A DNA stretch of 64,000 nt from a bacterium. GTDB taxonomy: Bacteria > Patescibacteria > CPR2 > UBA1875 > JAJYID01. Below, in pieces: positions 40,600-49,664 of the stretch. Made by a program: the position numbers and the translations under genes. The DNA lies in assembly GCA_030647205.1 (NCBI GenBank), contig JAUSJO010000002.1, positions 248,001 through 312,000 of the forward strand, written 5' to 3'. The notes beneath the pieces were generated by a model. It had not been told where the DNA came from. It saw nothing but the letters and a program-made list of their open reading frames with translations, and did not search any database. How positions within the stretch are numbered: position 1 is the stretch's first letter; the number at the start of each line of letters is the position of its first letter.

Positions 40600-41760
40600 A
40601 TGCCTTTTCAAAGAACAAAAAACATCAACCTTTCTCCAATTAAGGCCATAGAGTTAAAAGCTTCCGGTATTCCGGATGTTATTTCCTTGGCTCAGGGGAT
40701 TCCTTCATTTGATACCCCGGAGGTTATAAAGAAAGCTGCGGCAAAAGCTCTATCCAGAGGTGATGTGGCTAAATATTCATTAACTCTTGGCCTTCCGGAA
40801 CTACGGGAAACAGTTGAGGAGAAAATAGCAAAAGAAGGCATGTTTTATGATTTCGAAAAGGAGATACTCGTCACGGTAGGATCTATCGAAGCGATAACGG
40901 CATCGCTTGTAAGCGCAGTCAATAAAGAGAAGGATGAGGTTTTACTTCTTTCTCCTTGTTATACTTCATATCAAGAGGCAGTGAAGGTTGCAGGCGGGAA
41001 GCCGGTTTTTGTTGAACTCGATGAAAATAAAAATTGGCAAATAAATTTCCAAAAGCTGGAGGAAAAGATAAACTCTAAAACTGCGGCGATACTTTTCGCA
41101 AACCCAAACAATCCGACGGGAACAATATTTCCAAAAAATGATCTGCTTAAAATAGCGGACTTAGCTTTAAAAAATGATTTTTTCATAATACTCGATGAGG
41201 TGTATAAGGACTTTATCTATGATGATATCGACTTTTTCACTCTTGCATCAAAGCCGGAGCTGAGGAAAAAAGTCATTAGGGCTTTTAGCTTTTCAAAAGC
41301 GTATGCGATGACTGGCTGGAGAATAGGCTTTTTGCATACTGATGAGGATAATGTACGGGAAATTGTGAAGGTCCACGATACAATGGTGACCTGTGCTCCC
41401 GTTATCTCCCAGTATGCGGCCATAGGTGCTTTTGACTTTGCTGACAAAGAAATAGAAGAGTTTAAGAAGCAGTTTGTGGTGAGACGAGATCTCGCTTGCA
41501 GGCATCTCGATAAACTCTCAGAATTTTTGAGCTATAAAAAACCGTCTGGTTCATACTTTGTATTTCCGAAACTTTTGAAAGAAGATGACTCATGGAAATT
41601 CACCCTGGATCTTTTGGAAAAGGCTCATGTGGCTGTGGTTCCCGGGGTGGCATTCGGGCCAAACGGAGAAGGATACATTCGTATCAACTTTGGCAGAGAT
41701 GAAAAGGACATCAATGAAGCATTTAAAAGGATAGGGAAATACTTGAAAGGGAAGAAATGA
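40600..41760 (+). CDS. Class I/II pyridoxal-phosphate aminotransferase
   Basis: A 386-residue fold-type I aminotransferase of the AspC/AraT group. It has VISLAQGIPSFDTPE near residue 28, FANPNNPTGTIFPKNDLL, ILDEVYKDFIYDD, and the PLP-Lys motif FSFSKAYAMTGWRIGF near residue 230. The substrate-carboxylate Arg region IRINFGRDEKDI is near the C-terminus. It is probably an aspartate or aromatic/alanine aminotransferase. The exact amino acid cannot be stated. No clear Shine-Dalgarno. The stop overlaps the next start (ATGA at 41757). Confidence 0.9.
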   Translation: MPFQRTKNINLSPIKAIELKASGIPDVISLAQGIPSFDTPEVIKKAAAKALSRGDVAKYSLTLGLPELRETVEEKIAKEGMFYDFEKEILVTVGSIEAITASLVSAVNKEKDEVLLLSPCYTSYQEAVKVAGGKPVFVELDENKNWQINFQKLEEKINSKTAAILFANPNNPTGTIFPKNDLLKIADLALKNDFFIILDEVYKDFIYDDIDFFTLASKPELRKKVIRAFSFSKAYAMTGWRIGFLHTDEDNVREIVKVHDTMVTCAPVISQYAAIGAFDFADKEIEEFKKQFVVRRDLACRHLDKLSEFLSYKKPSGSYFVFPKLLKEDDSWKFTLDLLEKAHVAVVPGVAFGPNGEGYIRINFGRDEKDINEAFKRIGKYLKGKK

Positions 41761-42494
41761 TAAGAAGCATTTCAAAAAAGGCAGTTCAGTTTATATTGAA
41801 ATGGCAGGCGAAAGCATACATTCGCATTAAACGGCCATATATTATAATAGTTGCCGGAACAACCTCGCGGTTGTGGGTAAAGGAAAAGGTTGTTGAAGCT
41901 TTAAAGAACAAGAGCCTTAGTGCTAGATCCAATAAGAAAAACTTTAATGCCGAGATCGGTTTGCCTCTTTCTATTTTAGGATTAGAGTCTGGTGAGGGTG
42001 ATTTTCAGAAATGGAGAGAGGTGATCTTTCAAGGATTCAAAAAGATATTAAACCGAGATTCTGGCAAACATTTGGTACTTGAGGCGGCTATTGACCATCC
42101 TGAAGATATGAAATATTTGCTGGGTATTGTCAGACCAAACGCTGTTATTTTGACTACGATTACTATGATATATCAGGAAAACTTTGATGATTTGGATGAC
42201 ATCCAGGTAGAATACAAAACGTTAGTTGAGGCGTTGCCTCAAGATGGAGTGCTCATACTAAACAATGATGATGAAAGAGTGAGGGTCTTATCTAGAGGGT
42301 ATAAGGGCAAAGTTATTAGTTATGGGATAGATAGGCCGTCAGACCTTAATGCGCTTGATATTAAAAAGGTGGTCGACGGTCAAGAATTTCAAATAGTAGA
42401 AAAACATGAAAAATATCAAAGAAAAATATCTAGATTTGGCAGGCATCATGTCATGGCAGAACTAGTGAAGGTAGCGGTTGAGAGAGAACTCTAG
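41757..42494 (+). CDS. Truncated Mur-ligase-like protein with degenerate P-loop
   Basis: A 245-residue protein that follows the Mur ligase central-domain order but appears catalytically impaired. After an amphipathic N-terminus, the P-loop position reads IIIVAGTTSRLWVKEKVV where active ligases have G-x-N/T-G-K-T/S-T. Later come VLEAAIDHPEDMKYL (MurF-like E-x-G/A region), NAVILTTITMIYQENFDD, GVLILNNDDERVR and FGRHHVMAELVKVA (GxHNxxN-like). The C-terminal ligase domain is missing. It may be a regulatory or structural relative, or a decayed ligase. It starts within the aminotransferase stop codon, so it is translationally coupled, and its last 4 nt overlap the convergent gene. Confidence 0.65.
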   Translation: MIRSISKKAVQFILKWQAKAYIRIKRPYIIIVAGTTSRLWVKEKVVEALKNKSLSARSNKKNFNAEIGLPLSILGLESGEGDFQKWREVIFQGFKKILNRDSGKHLVLEAAIDHPEDMKYLLGIVRPNAVILTTITMIYQENFDDLDDIQVEYKTLVEALPQDGVLILNNDDERVRVLSRGYKGKVISYGIDRPSDLNALDIKKVVDGQEFQIVEKHEKYQRKISRFGRHHVMAELVKVAVEREL

Positions 42495-42745
42495 TCTGTT
42501 TGCTGTTCTTCTTGGGGATTGTTGGCGCCCAGATCTTCTCGGTACCCAGCTAAAGCTTCTTGTTCTATGCCTGTCTTGATATCTCTTACTTCTTTTTCGA
42601 GATCGGCATTTGCTTGCTCAAGCTCACTGTCTGCTTGCGCCACCGCATCATTCATTTCGCTTTCAGCTTCATCTGCATGTCCGTCAAGTTCTTCAATGAG
42701 CTGATCCAGACCTTCACTTAGTTCTTTTAATGACTCTTTTCCCAT
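42491..42745 (-). CDS. Small acidic coiled-coil protein
   Basis: An 84-residue protein, largely one acidic helix (SLKELSEGLDQLIEELDGHA, DSELEQANADLEKEVRDIK) with a disordered Gln/Glu-rich end. Heptad-like spacing of Leu, Ile and Val suggests a coiled coil. AAAGGAG lies 6 nt before the ATG. It lies 12 nt downstream of the 298-residue coiled-coil gene, so they are an operon. No family recognised. DUF-like cytosolic structural protein is the best description. Confidence 0.65.
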   Translation of the reverse strand: MGKESLKELSEGLDQLIEELDGHADEAESEMNDAVAQADSELEQANADLEKEVRDIKTGIEQEALAGYREDLGANNPQEEQQTD

Positions 42746-42757
42746 TTTTTCTCCTTT

Positions 42758-43654
42758 CTACTGTCCTTGCTTTTCACTGTTATTATTCTCGAGTTCTTCA
42801 AGTTGTTTTTCGATTATATCCATCTGGCTTCTCAAACGTTCTATAAGTTGTCTGAGTTGTTCCAGTTTTTCTTGCAGCTGCTTTATCATTTCTCCGTTTA
42901 TTTCTGCGGTTGATTTTCCGGATTCTTTGGCGTTTTCTCTTTGATCTGAGTCTTTTTCTTTTTTATCAGCGTTTGTGTCTGGTCCACCTTCAGATTCATT
43001 CGAATCTTCCTCGTCGGTGTCTTTGATGGCATCTTTTATATCCTTTGAAAGATCTCTTAGTTTTGATATAACATTTCGGAGACCTTCAACTGAACTATAG
43101 TCGCCATTATCTAATATTTCATTTAGTCTATCTCTAAACTCGTTGCTTTTCTCATCTGTCTCAGATGTTTCAAATACCTTTTTAAACCTTTCCTTAGCTT
43201 TGTTAATGGAGCCCCTAACCTTTTCTCGCATTTTATTTCCGATACTTTCCATTTTCTCTTGAAGTTTGTTTTGTATATTCTGGGCTTTCTCTGCAAACTT
43301 AGTGACAACTTCATTGATTTTGCCTTGAGCGGCTTCGGAAATAGCGCTTCTTCCTCCTTCTGAAAGAGCCCCGACACTTTTATAGAAAATCCCTTCGGCA
43401 AAATTCTGAACATCACCGGGGAGGTTCTTTAGACGATCCTTAAAACCCGATAACTTTTCTCTAAATCGGCCTATCTTTTCGGTTATGTTGTTTTTTATTT
43501 CGCCGGCTTTTTCTTTTGCACTGTTTTGTATCTCTCCAACTCTTTCTCTTCCAAAACCTTCCAGTTTGCTTCCAAGGGTGCCTTCTCCTCCCTCTGGCTT
43601 TCCCGAAGCTATCTCTGGTTCGACACTATGTTCTGTTGGCATTTCTGTTTTCAT
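42758..43654 (-). CDS. Coiled-coil hypothetical protein
   Basis: A 298-residue highly charged, mostly helical protein. Repeated Lys/Glu/Ile patterns run along residues 30-175 (IQNSAKEKAGEIKNNITEKI, AEKAQNIQNKLQEKMESIGN), resembling apolipophorin/LEA-like amphipathic repeats. A Glu/Asp/Ser linker (DTDEEDSNESEGGPDTNADK) separates a second coiled coil at the C-terminus (IKQLQEKLEQLRQLIERLRS). There is no signal peptide. GTGGAG lies before the ATG. Function unknown. Confidence 0.65.
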   Translation of the reverse strand: MKTEMPTEHSVEPEIASGKPEGGEGTLGSKLEGFGRERVGEIQNSAKEKAGEIKNNITEKIGRFREKLSGFKDRLKNLPGDVQNFAEGIFYKSVGALSEGGRSAISEAAQGKINEVVTKFAEKAQNIQNKLQEKMESIGNKMREKVRGSINKAKERFKKVFETSETDEKSNEFRDRLNEILDNGDYSSVEGLRNVISKLRDLSKDIKDAIKDTDEEDSNESEGGPDTNADKKEKDSDQRENAKESGKSTAEINGEMIKQLQEKLEQLRQLIERLRSQMDIIEKQLEELENNNSEKQGQ

Positions 43655-43771
43655 ATGTTCTCCACGAAGTATTATTTTACTAAATTAAAATTTAGAAAAA
43701 TAAACAATGTTAGTACTAAGTTACTCTTTAAACTTTAGCACTATAGAGAACTAGCGCAAGAGTTTTTGTGA

Positions 43772-46099
43772 TTATTTTATCTCAAATGAGAGGACTTTTG
43801 TCTTGGTTGTGACGTAGACTGTGTTGCCTTCAATGACGGTGTACCTGATATCAGTGAAGTCACCTGAAGTATACCTGCCTTTGTACGCGCCGTCTTTGCC
43901 GACAACTACCACATAGTTGCCTGACTTAGAGGCGATGATGAGATTATCTGTTTCTGTATCCGTGTAGATTAAGTCAGCTGAACTTAAACTTACAGGCAAA
44001 TCTTTTATAGCAAAATCCTGTTTTTTGCCGGAGGTAAACTTCATGATGTTTCCGCCGCTTCCCATAACATAAACATCAGAGTCAATTTTGAAAGAAAGCG
44101 GGTCTTTCATATCTTCCGGGGTTGCCAGGTAGGTTGCTTTTTTACCATATCCGCTTGATGTACGGGTGTGTTTGTAAATCTGGTCTTGGGCTAGCAGATA
44201 GAGGGTTGTGCCGTATGAGTCGATGTCTATGGCCTTCTCCCAACCATCTGAGGCCTTCTTCTCCGTGATTGAGTTGTCTGTAGTGTCAAACTCATAAACG
44301 GCAGGTTTGTCGGTCAGGATTTCTATTACCTTAATCTTGGCAAGAGCCGTGGCTCCAACAACGTTCCCTTCAACTTTTCCGTCAATTTGAAGGCTTGAAA
44401 CTTTCTTCGATTTTTTCTCTATTTTTGATATAGTGCCATCTTTACCTATTGTATAAAAAACATTTCCGACGGAGTAAATACCAACCGCATCAGTCTGGGA
44501 TACGCTTGAAAGGTCGGCCAGTACTTCAGGGCTCGCCTGAAAGGTTTGGGTTATTGTACCGAGTTGCTTATTTATTTCGTCCAGTTTTTGTTTAGCTTCT
44601 GCAGAATAAAATTTGCTCTTTGTAAGACCATCTGCTATTTTTTGGGCATCTTCCAGGTCTGTTGCAGCTTTTTGCTTTTCACCTTGAGATGCGAGCGAAC
44701 TTGCTTCTGCCATTTTCGAATCAATAGTTTGGAGCTGGGCTTTCTCTGCCTTTTTCGTTTTTGCATCGGTTTGTCCGACTTTTGTCATAAAGAGGTAGGG
44801 GATAAATATGACCAAGATGACAACTCCGATTATCAGGTAGTAGTTTTTCTTCATCTTTATCCTTGGCAGTTTCTTTTTTGTGCGTTTTATTTGTGCCAAG
44901 TTTGTTGCCGAGTCATAAAGGTTGCCGAGATTACTGAGAATAGAGCTTTTTGCCTTTTCCAGCTTTGCTTTATTCGGTGCCTCGTCTTTCTCTCTTATTC
45001 TAATCTCAGACTTATATGTCGGTTGTTCTTTTAGCTCTTCTAACTCTTCGTGAGTTGTTTCCTCTTCTTTACTGATTTTTTCTTCCGTTTCTTCCAGAAC
45101 CGGTACTTCTTCACGCTCAAACCCTTCGATTTCTTCATCTGTATCCATCAAGACGTTCGAATGGCCCTTTTCTTTTTTAATGTATTTAGCATACATATCA
45201 CCGGATTTTAATCTTATGAACCGAGTTGCTGCAGTAGTTTTCGGTGCCAGAGTATTTGTATAGAATTCTCCTAAAATAGCAGCCCCAAGTCGTATGTATT
45301 TAAAGATTTTTTGTAAGACATTAGTTGTTTGTTCTGCCAAGATTTCCTTCTTTGTTGTTCCTTGAAGCCATATCTCGTCCGGTTCGTCATCAAGGGTCTC
45401 ATTTGCCAGTGCATCTGGTGTCATAAACTCGGCGATAACTGCAGCATTCTGACCGTAGGAACCGCCCAAGCCCTCTATGAGATCCGCAATGTGCCCAATA
45501 GCGACTTTTGGATGATATTTCATTATGTACTTTGCTATTTCCTCAGGGGAGCAAGAAGCAAGAATGCCGGAGGAAAGAGCAGATATTTTATCTCCCTCTA
45601 CTAAATCTCCGCTCGTGATATTTACGAATGTTCGAAGCGGGTTTACGCTATCGCCGGACAGGTCTTCTGTGATATGGCTTTCTTTGCCGCCTCGATAAAG
45701 ATAAGCTTCGGATTTTCCGGTTTGAGTTATGTGGATTGTATTATCAGTATAAACTGCCAAGATAGCGTTCAGTTTTCCCATCCAGTAAGTCTGCCCGCTG
45801 TTTGTGTACTCGCCAAGCTCTTCATTTATCTTGGAAAGGGCGTTTTCAAAACTTTCAAGAGGGTCTTTATCTAGATCTTGATAATATTCGCCATGAAAAG
45901 TGTCTATAATAAGTTCAATGAGTTCTTCTGAGTTTTTAGGGTTGCCGTTTATATCGATCACACCAAAAAGAATACCGTGCCTTCGCTCATCAGGGTCTTT
46001 CGGTTGGTGCTCGTAGGCGGTAGATATGTTGCTCGAATTTTTTAAATTTTTCGCTTCGCTAGCAAGTTTAGCTGTCCGAAGGGCTAATTTTTTATTCAT
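43772..46099 (-). CDS. PPM-phosphatase-like domain with membrane anchor and outer sensor-like region
   Basis: A 775-residue protein. The N-terminal ~235 residues resemble a degenerate PP2C/SpoIIE-type fold (HGILFGVIDINGNPKNSEEL, TYWMGKLNAILAVYTDNTIHI, GDLVEGDKISALSSGILASC). They lack the usual DGxGG metal motif, so catalysis is doubtful. A long acidic linker is followed by one TM helix at about 420-440. The outer part has a helical segment and a probable beta-propeller (AVGIYSVGNVFYTIGKDGTI, YGTTLYLLAQDQIYKHT, SSADLIYTDTETDNLIIASK). The plan suggests a transmembrane sensor or scaffold. No Shine-Dalgarno. TGC-TATATT lies about 25 nt upstream. It is otherwise an unrecognised family. Confidence 0.6.
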   Translation of the reverse strand: MNKKLALRTAKLASEAKNLKNSSNISTAYEHQPKDPDERRHGILFGVIDINGNPKNSEELIELIIDTFHGEYYQDLDKDPLESFENALSKINEELGEYTNSGQTYWMGKLNAILAVYTDNTIHITQTGKSEAYLYRGGKESHITEDLSGDSVNPLRTFVNITSGDLVEGDKISALSSGILASCSPEEIAKYIMKYHPKVAIGHIADLIEGLGGSYGQNAAVIAEFMTPDALANETLDDEPDEIWLQGTTKKEILAEQTTNVLQKIFKYIRLGAAILGEFYTNTLAPKTTAATRFIRLKSGDMYAKYIKKEKGHSNVLMDTDEEIEGFEREEVPVLEETEEKISKEEETTHEELEELKEQPTYKSEIRIREKDEAPNKAKLEKAKSSILSNLGNLYDSATNLAQIKRTKKKLPRIKMKKNYYLIIGVVILVIFIPYLFMTKVGQTDAKTKKAEKAQLQTIDSKMAEASSLASQGEKQKAATDLEDAQKIADGLTKSKFYSAEAKQKLDEINKQLGTITQTFQASPEVLADLSSVSQTDAVGIYSVGNVFYTIGKDGTISKIEKKSKKVSSLQIDGKVEGNVVGATALAKIKVIEILTDKPAVYEFDTTDNSITEKKASDGWEKAIDIDSYGTTLYLLAQDQIYKHTRTSSGYGKKATYLATPEDMKDPLSFKIDSDVYVMGSGGNIMKFTSGKKQDFAIKDLPVSLSSADLIYTDTETDNLIIASKSGNYVVVVGKDGAYKGRYTSGDFTDIRYTVIEGNTVYVTTKTKVLSFEIK

Positions 46100-46249
46100 C
46101 TGGAAAAGAATTTATGAGTAGAATATAGCATCATTTGGGAAAGAGTGCAAGAAGGGAAAGGTTATGATTTTATTGAAAAGAGACCCATTTTATGGTACTA
46201 TTTTGGTCTGTTATGCACCTACCCACCACTTTTAGAAGCGAGGTTTACT

Positions 46250-46606
46250 ATGCGGGAGGAGACAAAGGATCTATCAGAAGCAGAAGAAGAGCAGCACGTT
46301 TGCGAATTACTTGAAAGGGGCTTTCGCCAGCAGGTTTTCCACGATATTCTGAAGAAAACCCCAAACGATACCTGGTTTGTGGCTCTGCACTTTAAGGAAT
46401 ATGCTCACGAAATTGCTGTGCATCCGGATGTCTCTTTCGAAGACTCAGTCGAGATACTGGAAAAAGTACCTCTGACCAAAGAGCAGATAAACTTTGTCTT
46501 CGAAGAGATGAAAAGTGACGAGTTTGTAAAGCGTGACCTGAGCGATAAGCAGATTGCCAAACTCACCACTGTTGTCGAGGATAAGCTGAAAGTGGCCTTA
46601 GCCTAG
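46250..46606 (+). CDS. Hypothetical protein
   Basis: A 118-residue soluble acidic protein beginning MREETKDLSEAEEEQHVCEL. The middle reads LERGFRQQVFHDILKKTPND and the end SDKQIAKLTTVVEDKLKVAL. It is probably all helical. GCGAGG lies 7 nt before this ATG. An upstream in-frame start would add a hydrophobic, unlikely N-terminus. Function unknown. It lies between the divergent PPM-like gene and the UvrD-like gene, with its own terminator at 46659. Confidence 0.55.
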   Translation: MREETKDLSEAEEEQHVCELLERGFRQQVFHDILKKTPNDTWFVALHFKEYAHEIAVHPDVSFEDSVEILEKVPLTKEQINFVFEEMKSDEFVKRDLSDKQIAKLTTVVEDKLKVALA

Positions 46607-46630
46607 ATAATCCCGCAATATTTTATTAGC

Positions 46631-46684
46631 CGCCAGGATTCGCCTGGCGGGTTGAGCTAAGAGCGAGAGCGATCTCGCTCTTTC
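46631..46684 (+). terminator. Two hairpins after the 118-aa gene
   Basis: CGCCAGG-3 nt-CGCCTGGCG (46631-46649), then AAGAGCGAG-6 nt-CTCGCTCTTT with a T run (46659-46684). The second is the likely terminator. Confidence 0.7.
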
Positions 46685-46714
46685 ATTTTGTCTACTAGAT
46701 TCATTTTTTACCCG

Positions 46715-46723
46715 TGGTAAAAT
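46715..46723 (+). promoter_or_regulatory. Extended -10 of UvrD-like gene (leaderless)
   Basis: TGG-TAAAAT ends 6 nt before the ATG at 46730. Confidence 0.6.
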
Positions 46724-46729
46724 GGATGC

Positions 46730-49645
46730 ATGGAAGATTTGCTTAGTGGCTTAAATAAAGAACAAAAAGAAGCTGTAATTCATGATGGTGGACCTCTTTT
46801 AATCATTGCCGGAGCGGGGACAGGGAAGACGACCGTTATCACTCGTAGAATTGCTCATTTAATCGCATCCAAGAAAGCTTTGCCATCTGAAATCTTGGCG
46901 TTGACATTTACCGACAAGGCAGCCGCGGAGATGGAAGAGCGCGTTGATGAACTGGTCCCTTATGGCTTTGTTGATACTTGGATATCTACCTTTCATGCTT
47001 TTGGTGACAGAATTCTTCGCGATCATGCGCTGGATCTTGGACTCACTACTGATTTCCGTGTTCTTTCTAAGCCCGAGCAGACAATATTTATGCAGGACAA
47101 TCTTGGCGCATTTGATCTTAAATATTTTTCTCCGCTCGGAAATCCGACCAAACACATCGATGCTCTGCTCGGTCATTTTTCAAAACTGAAAGATGAGATT
47201 ATAACGCCGGCTGAATATTTGGAATATGCTGATAAGAGACTAAAAAGTGCGAAATCGAGTGATGAAACTCTAGAAGCAGAAAAAACACTGGAAATTGCCA
47301 GAACCTACGAAAGATATCAGGAGCTGATGGCGGAGGCGGGAAATCTCGACTTTGGCGACCAGATAAATATGATTATCAAACTTTTCAAGGATGCTCCGAA
47401 AGTTTTAGAAAAATATCAGAAACAGTTTAAATACATCCTTGTTGATGAGTTTCAGGATACAAACTATGCGCAAAATGAGCTGCTAAAGCTGTTGGCGTCA
47501 AAAAGTGGCAATATCACTGTGGTTGGAGATGATGATCAGTCGATTTACAGATTTCGCGGTGCGGCTATTTCCAATATTTTATCCTTTACGCGCGTATATC
47601 CTAAGTGCAAGCAGATAGTTTTGACCGAAAACTACAGATCTACCCAAGCGATATTAGACTCAGCTTACAAAATGATAAAACATAATAATCCGGATAGGCT
47701 GGAAGTGAAAAATAATATTGTGAAGAAGCTGGTTTCCCTGGCCGACACGAGTCGACTCGGGCAGGCAAAAGTTGGCGCCGGCAAAAATCCACCGATTCAT
47801 ATTCATTGCGATACCGTAACGTCAGAAGCTGACAAGGTAGCAAATATCATAAAAGAAAAGTATGAATCAGATGAGTATTCGTTTAAAGATTTTGCGATAC
47901 TAGCGCGTTCTAGAAACAGTGCCCAAAGTTTCGTTCACGCCTTGGATCATGCCGGCATTCCTTATAAATTCTCCGGTTCGGCCGGACTCTATGATAGGCC
48001 GGAAGTGCGCCTTTTAATCCACTTTGCCCGGACGCTGACAAATCCGGGCGATAATCTGGCGTTTTATCACCTCCTGATTTCCGATGTTTATAATATGCCG
48101 GTTGAAGACGCGGTGAAGTTGAACGAGATTTCACATAAAACGAAAAGAAGCCTGAATCACATTGCCAAGAAAGAAAAGATGGAGATTGCCGACAATTCGC
48201 AGGAAATACTAGATAGGGTTTGCGTGGACGTAGATCATTTTCGCGAAGAATCAAAGGATATGACTGCCGGACAGATACTCTACCTTTTTTTGAAAGAGAC
48301 GGATTATTTGTCGAGGCTAGTGACAGAGGCTGAGAACTCAACTGAGGCACAAGTTGCGATACAGAACATTGCCAAGTTCTTTGAGCTTGTTGGCAACTTT
48401 GAAAAAGTGTCAGAGGATAAAAGTATCGTCAACTTTGTTCATCATCTTGGAGCGCTCATGGAGGCTGGCGATGATCCGGCAACGGCCGAGGTAGACCCGG
48501 ACCTTGAAGCTGTGAGTATACTGACAGTTCATAAATCAAAAGGTTTGGAGTTTCCGGTTGTATTTCTTGTTTCGCTAGTGAGCGACAGTTTCCCGACAAG
48601 GAAAAGAGGCGAACAGCTTCCGATCCCTGAAGATTTAATCCGCGAAACTTTGCCTGATGGCGACTGGCATCTGCAGGAAGAAAGGCGACTGTTTTATGTA
48701 GGTATGACTCGGGCCAAAGAAATTTTATACTTAACCAGTGCTGAGGATTATGGCGGAAAAAGAGCGAGAAAAGTGTCGCCGTTTGTTTTGGAAGCCATCG
48801 ATGCGCCATCTATTTCAAAAGAAAAAACAAAACTTGATAAGTTAGAGGTAATTAAACGATTTAAAAAGACTCATAAGGTTGAAATGCCAAAGAAATTCTA
48901 CGATGGGACCGGAACGTTGACCTTAAATCCGCATCAGATAGACGACTATCTGTCTTGCCCAAAAAAGTTTGAATATATACACGTTTTAAGAGTACCGATA
49001 ATGACCCATCACTCTGTTGTCTATGGTTCGGCGATGCATAAGGCGATCGAAACTTATTTCGTAGCCAAAAAAGCAGGCAAAAAAATATCGGCAGATGATT
49101 TGATAGAAGTTTTTAACAGTAGTTGGTGGAGCGAAGGCTTTATAACCCGCGAGCATGAAGACAAAAGAAAGAAACAAGGAGAAAAGTCATTGAGAGAATT
49201 TTTTTCCCGCGAAGAGGCCGCAAAAAACATCCCTGACGAGATAGAGTCTAAATTTGAGATTCCGATGAAGGATCTCGGAGTTAAAATACGGGGACGATTT
49301 GACGCTGTGTATGGTGATGCTACAGAAATCCGGGACTTTAAAACTTCAGAAGTTGAGAATCAGGAGCAGGCGGATAAGAAAGCAAAAAGCAATCGCCAGC
49401 TCTCAGTTTATGCTCTGGCGAAACAGACTGAAACGGGGATTATCCCGGAGGTTTCTCTATATTTTGTAGATTCTGGACTAGTCGGGAAAGTTGAAAAGAA
49501 AGAAAAGGATCTAGATAAAACTCGCGAGGAAATCGAAAGAGTTGCCGAAGGCATTAAAGCAGAAGATTTCAAGGCAGCTCCAGGATATCAGGAGTGCTCC
49601 CGATGCGCCTACCGCGAGATTTGTCCGTTTACACTTTCCAAATAA
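46730..49645 (+). CDS. UvrD/Rep-family helicase fused to Fe-S PD-(D/E)XK nuclease
   Basis: A 971-residue SF1A helicase-nuclease. Helicase motifs are Walker A IIAGAGTGKTTVITRRIAHL near residue 25, Ia (ALTFTDKAAAEMEERV), II (ILVDEFQDTN), III (VVGDDDQSIYRFRGA), IV-V (SILTVHKSKGLEFPVVFLVS) and VI (RRLFYVGMTRAKEILYL). From about residue 725 follows a RecB/AddB-like nuclease: HQIDDYLSCPKKFEYIHVLR, YGSAMHKAIETYF, the catalytic RGRFDAVY and EIRDFKTSE, and a Cys cluster ECSRCAYREICPF. That cluster with the earlier Cys fits a 4Fe-4S site. It probably acts in double-strand break or recombination repair. Leaderless promoter. The 3' end abuts the HEPN-like gene. Confidence 0.93.
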   Translation: MEDLLSGLNKEQKEAVIHDGGPLLIIAGAGTGKTTVITRRIAHLIASKKALPSEILALTFTDKAAAEMEERVDELVPYGFVDTWISTFHAFGDRILRDHALDLGLTTDFRVLSKPEQTIFMQDNLGAFDLKYFSPLGNPTKHIDALLGHFSKLKDEIITPAEYLEYADKRLKSAKSSDETLEAEKTLEIARTYERYQELMAEAGNLDFGDQINMIIKLFKDAPKVLEKYQKQFKYILVDEFQDTNYAQNELLKLLASKSGNITVVGDDDQSIYRFRGAAISNILSFTRVYPKCKQIVLTENYRSTQAILDSAYKMIKHNNPDRLEVKNNIVKKLVSLADTSRLGQAKVGAGKNPPIHIHCDTVTSEADKVANIIKEKYESDEYSFKDFAILARSRNSAQSFVHALDHAGIPYKFSGSAGLYDRPEVRLLIHFARTLTNPGDNLAFYHLLISDVYNMPVEDAVKLNEISHKTKRSLNHIAKKEKMEIADNSQEILDRVCVDVDHFREESKDMTAGQILYLFLKETDYLSRLVTEAENSTEAQVAIQNIAKFFELVGNFEKVSEDKSIVNFVHHLGALMEAGDDPATAEVDPDLEAVSILTVHKSKGLEFPVVFLVSLVSDSFPTRKRGEQLPIPEDLIRETLPDGDWHLQEERRLFYVGMTRAKEILYLTSAEDYGGKRARKVSPFVLEAIDAPSISKEKTKLDKLEVIKRFKKTHKVEMPKKFYDGTGTLTLNPHQIDDYLSCPKKFEYIHVLRVPIMTHHSVVYGSAMHKAIETYFVAKKAGKKISADDLIEVFNSSWWSEGFITREHEDKRKKQGEKSLREFFSREEAAKNIPDEIESKFEIPMKDLGVKIRGRFDAVYGDATEIRDFKTSEVENQEQADKKAKSNRQLSVYALAKQTETGIIPEVSLYFVDSGLVGKVEKKEKDLDKTREEIERVAEGIKAEDFKAAPGYQECSRCAYREICPFTLSK

Positions 49646-49664
49646 TGATAAATTTAATAAACTG

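Noticed and set aside
46145..46249. Earlier start for the hypothetical gene ending at 46606
   Set aside because: The extra residues are hydrophobic and unlike the rest. GAGG stands before the ATG at 46250.
49542..49664. Upstream extension of the HEPN-like gene into the UvrD-nuclease 3' end
   Set aside because: The overlapping part covers the Fe-S cluster coding region of the nuclease in another frame and has no initiation signal. The ATG at 49665 follows the helicase stop.
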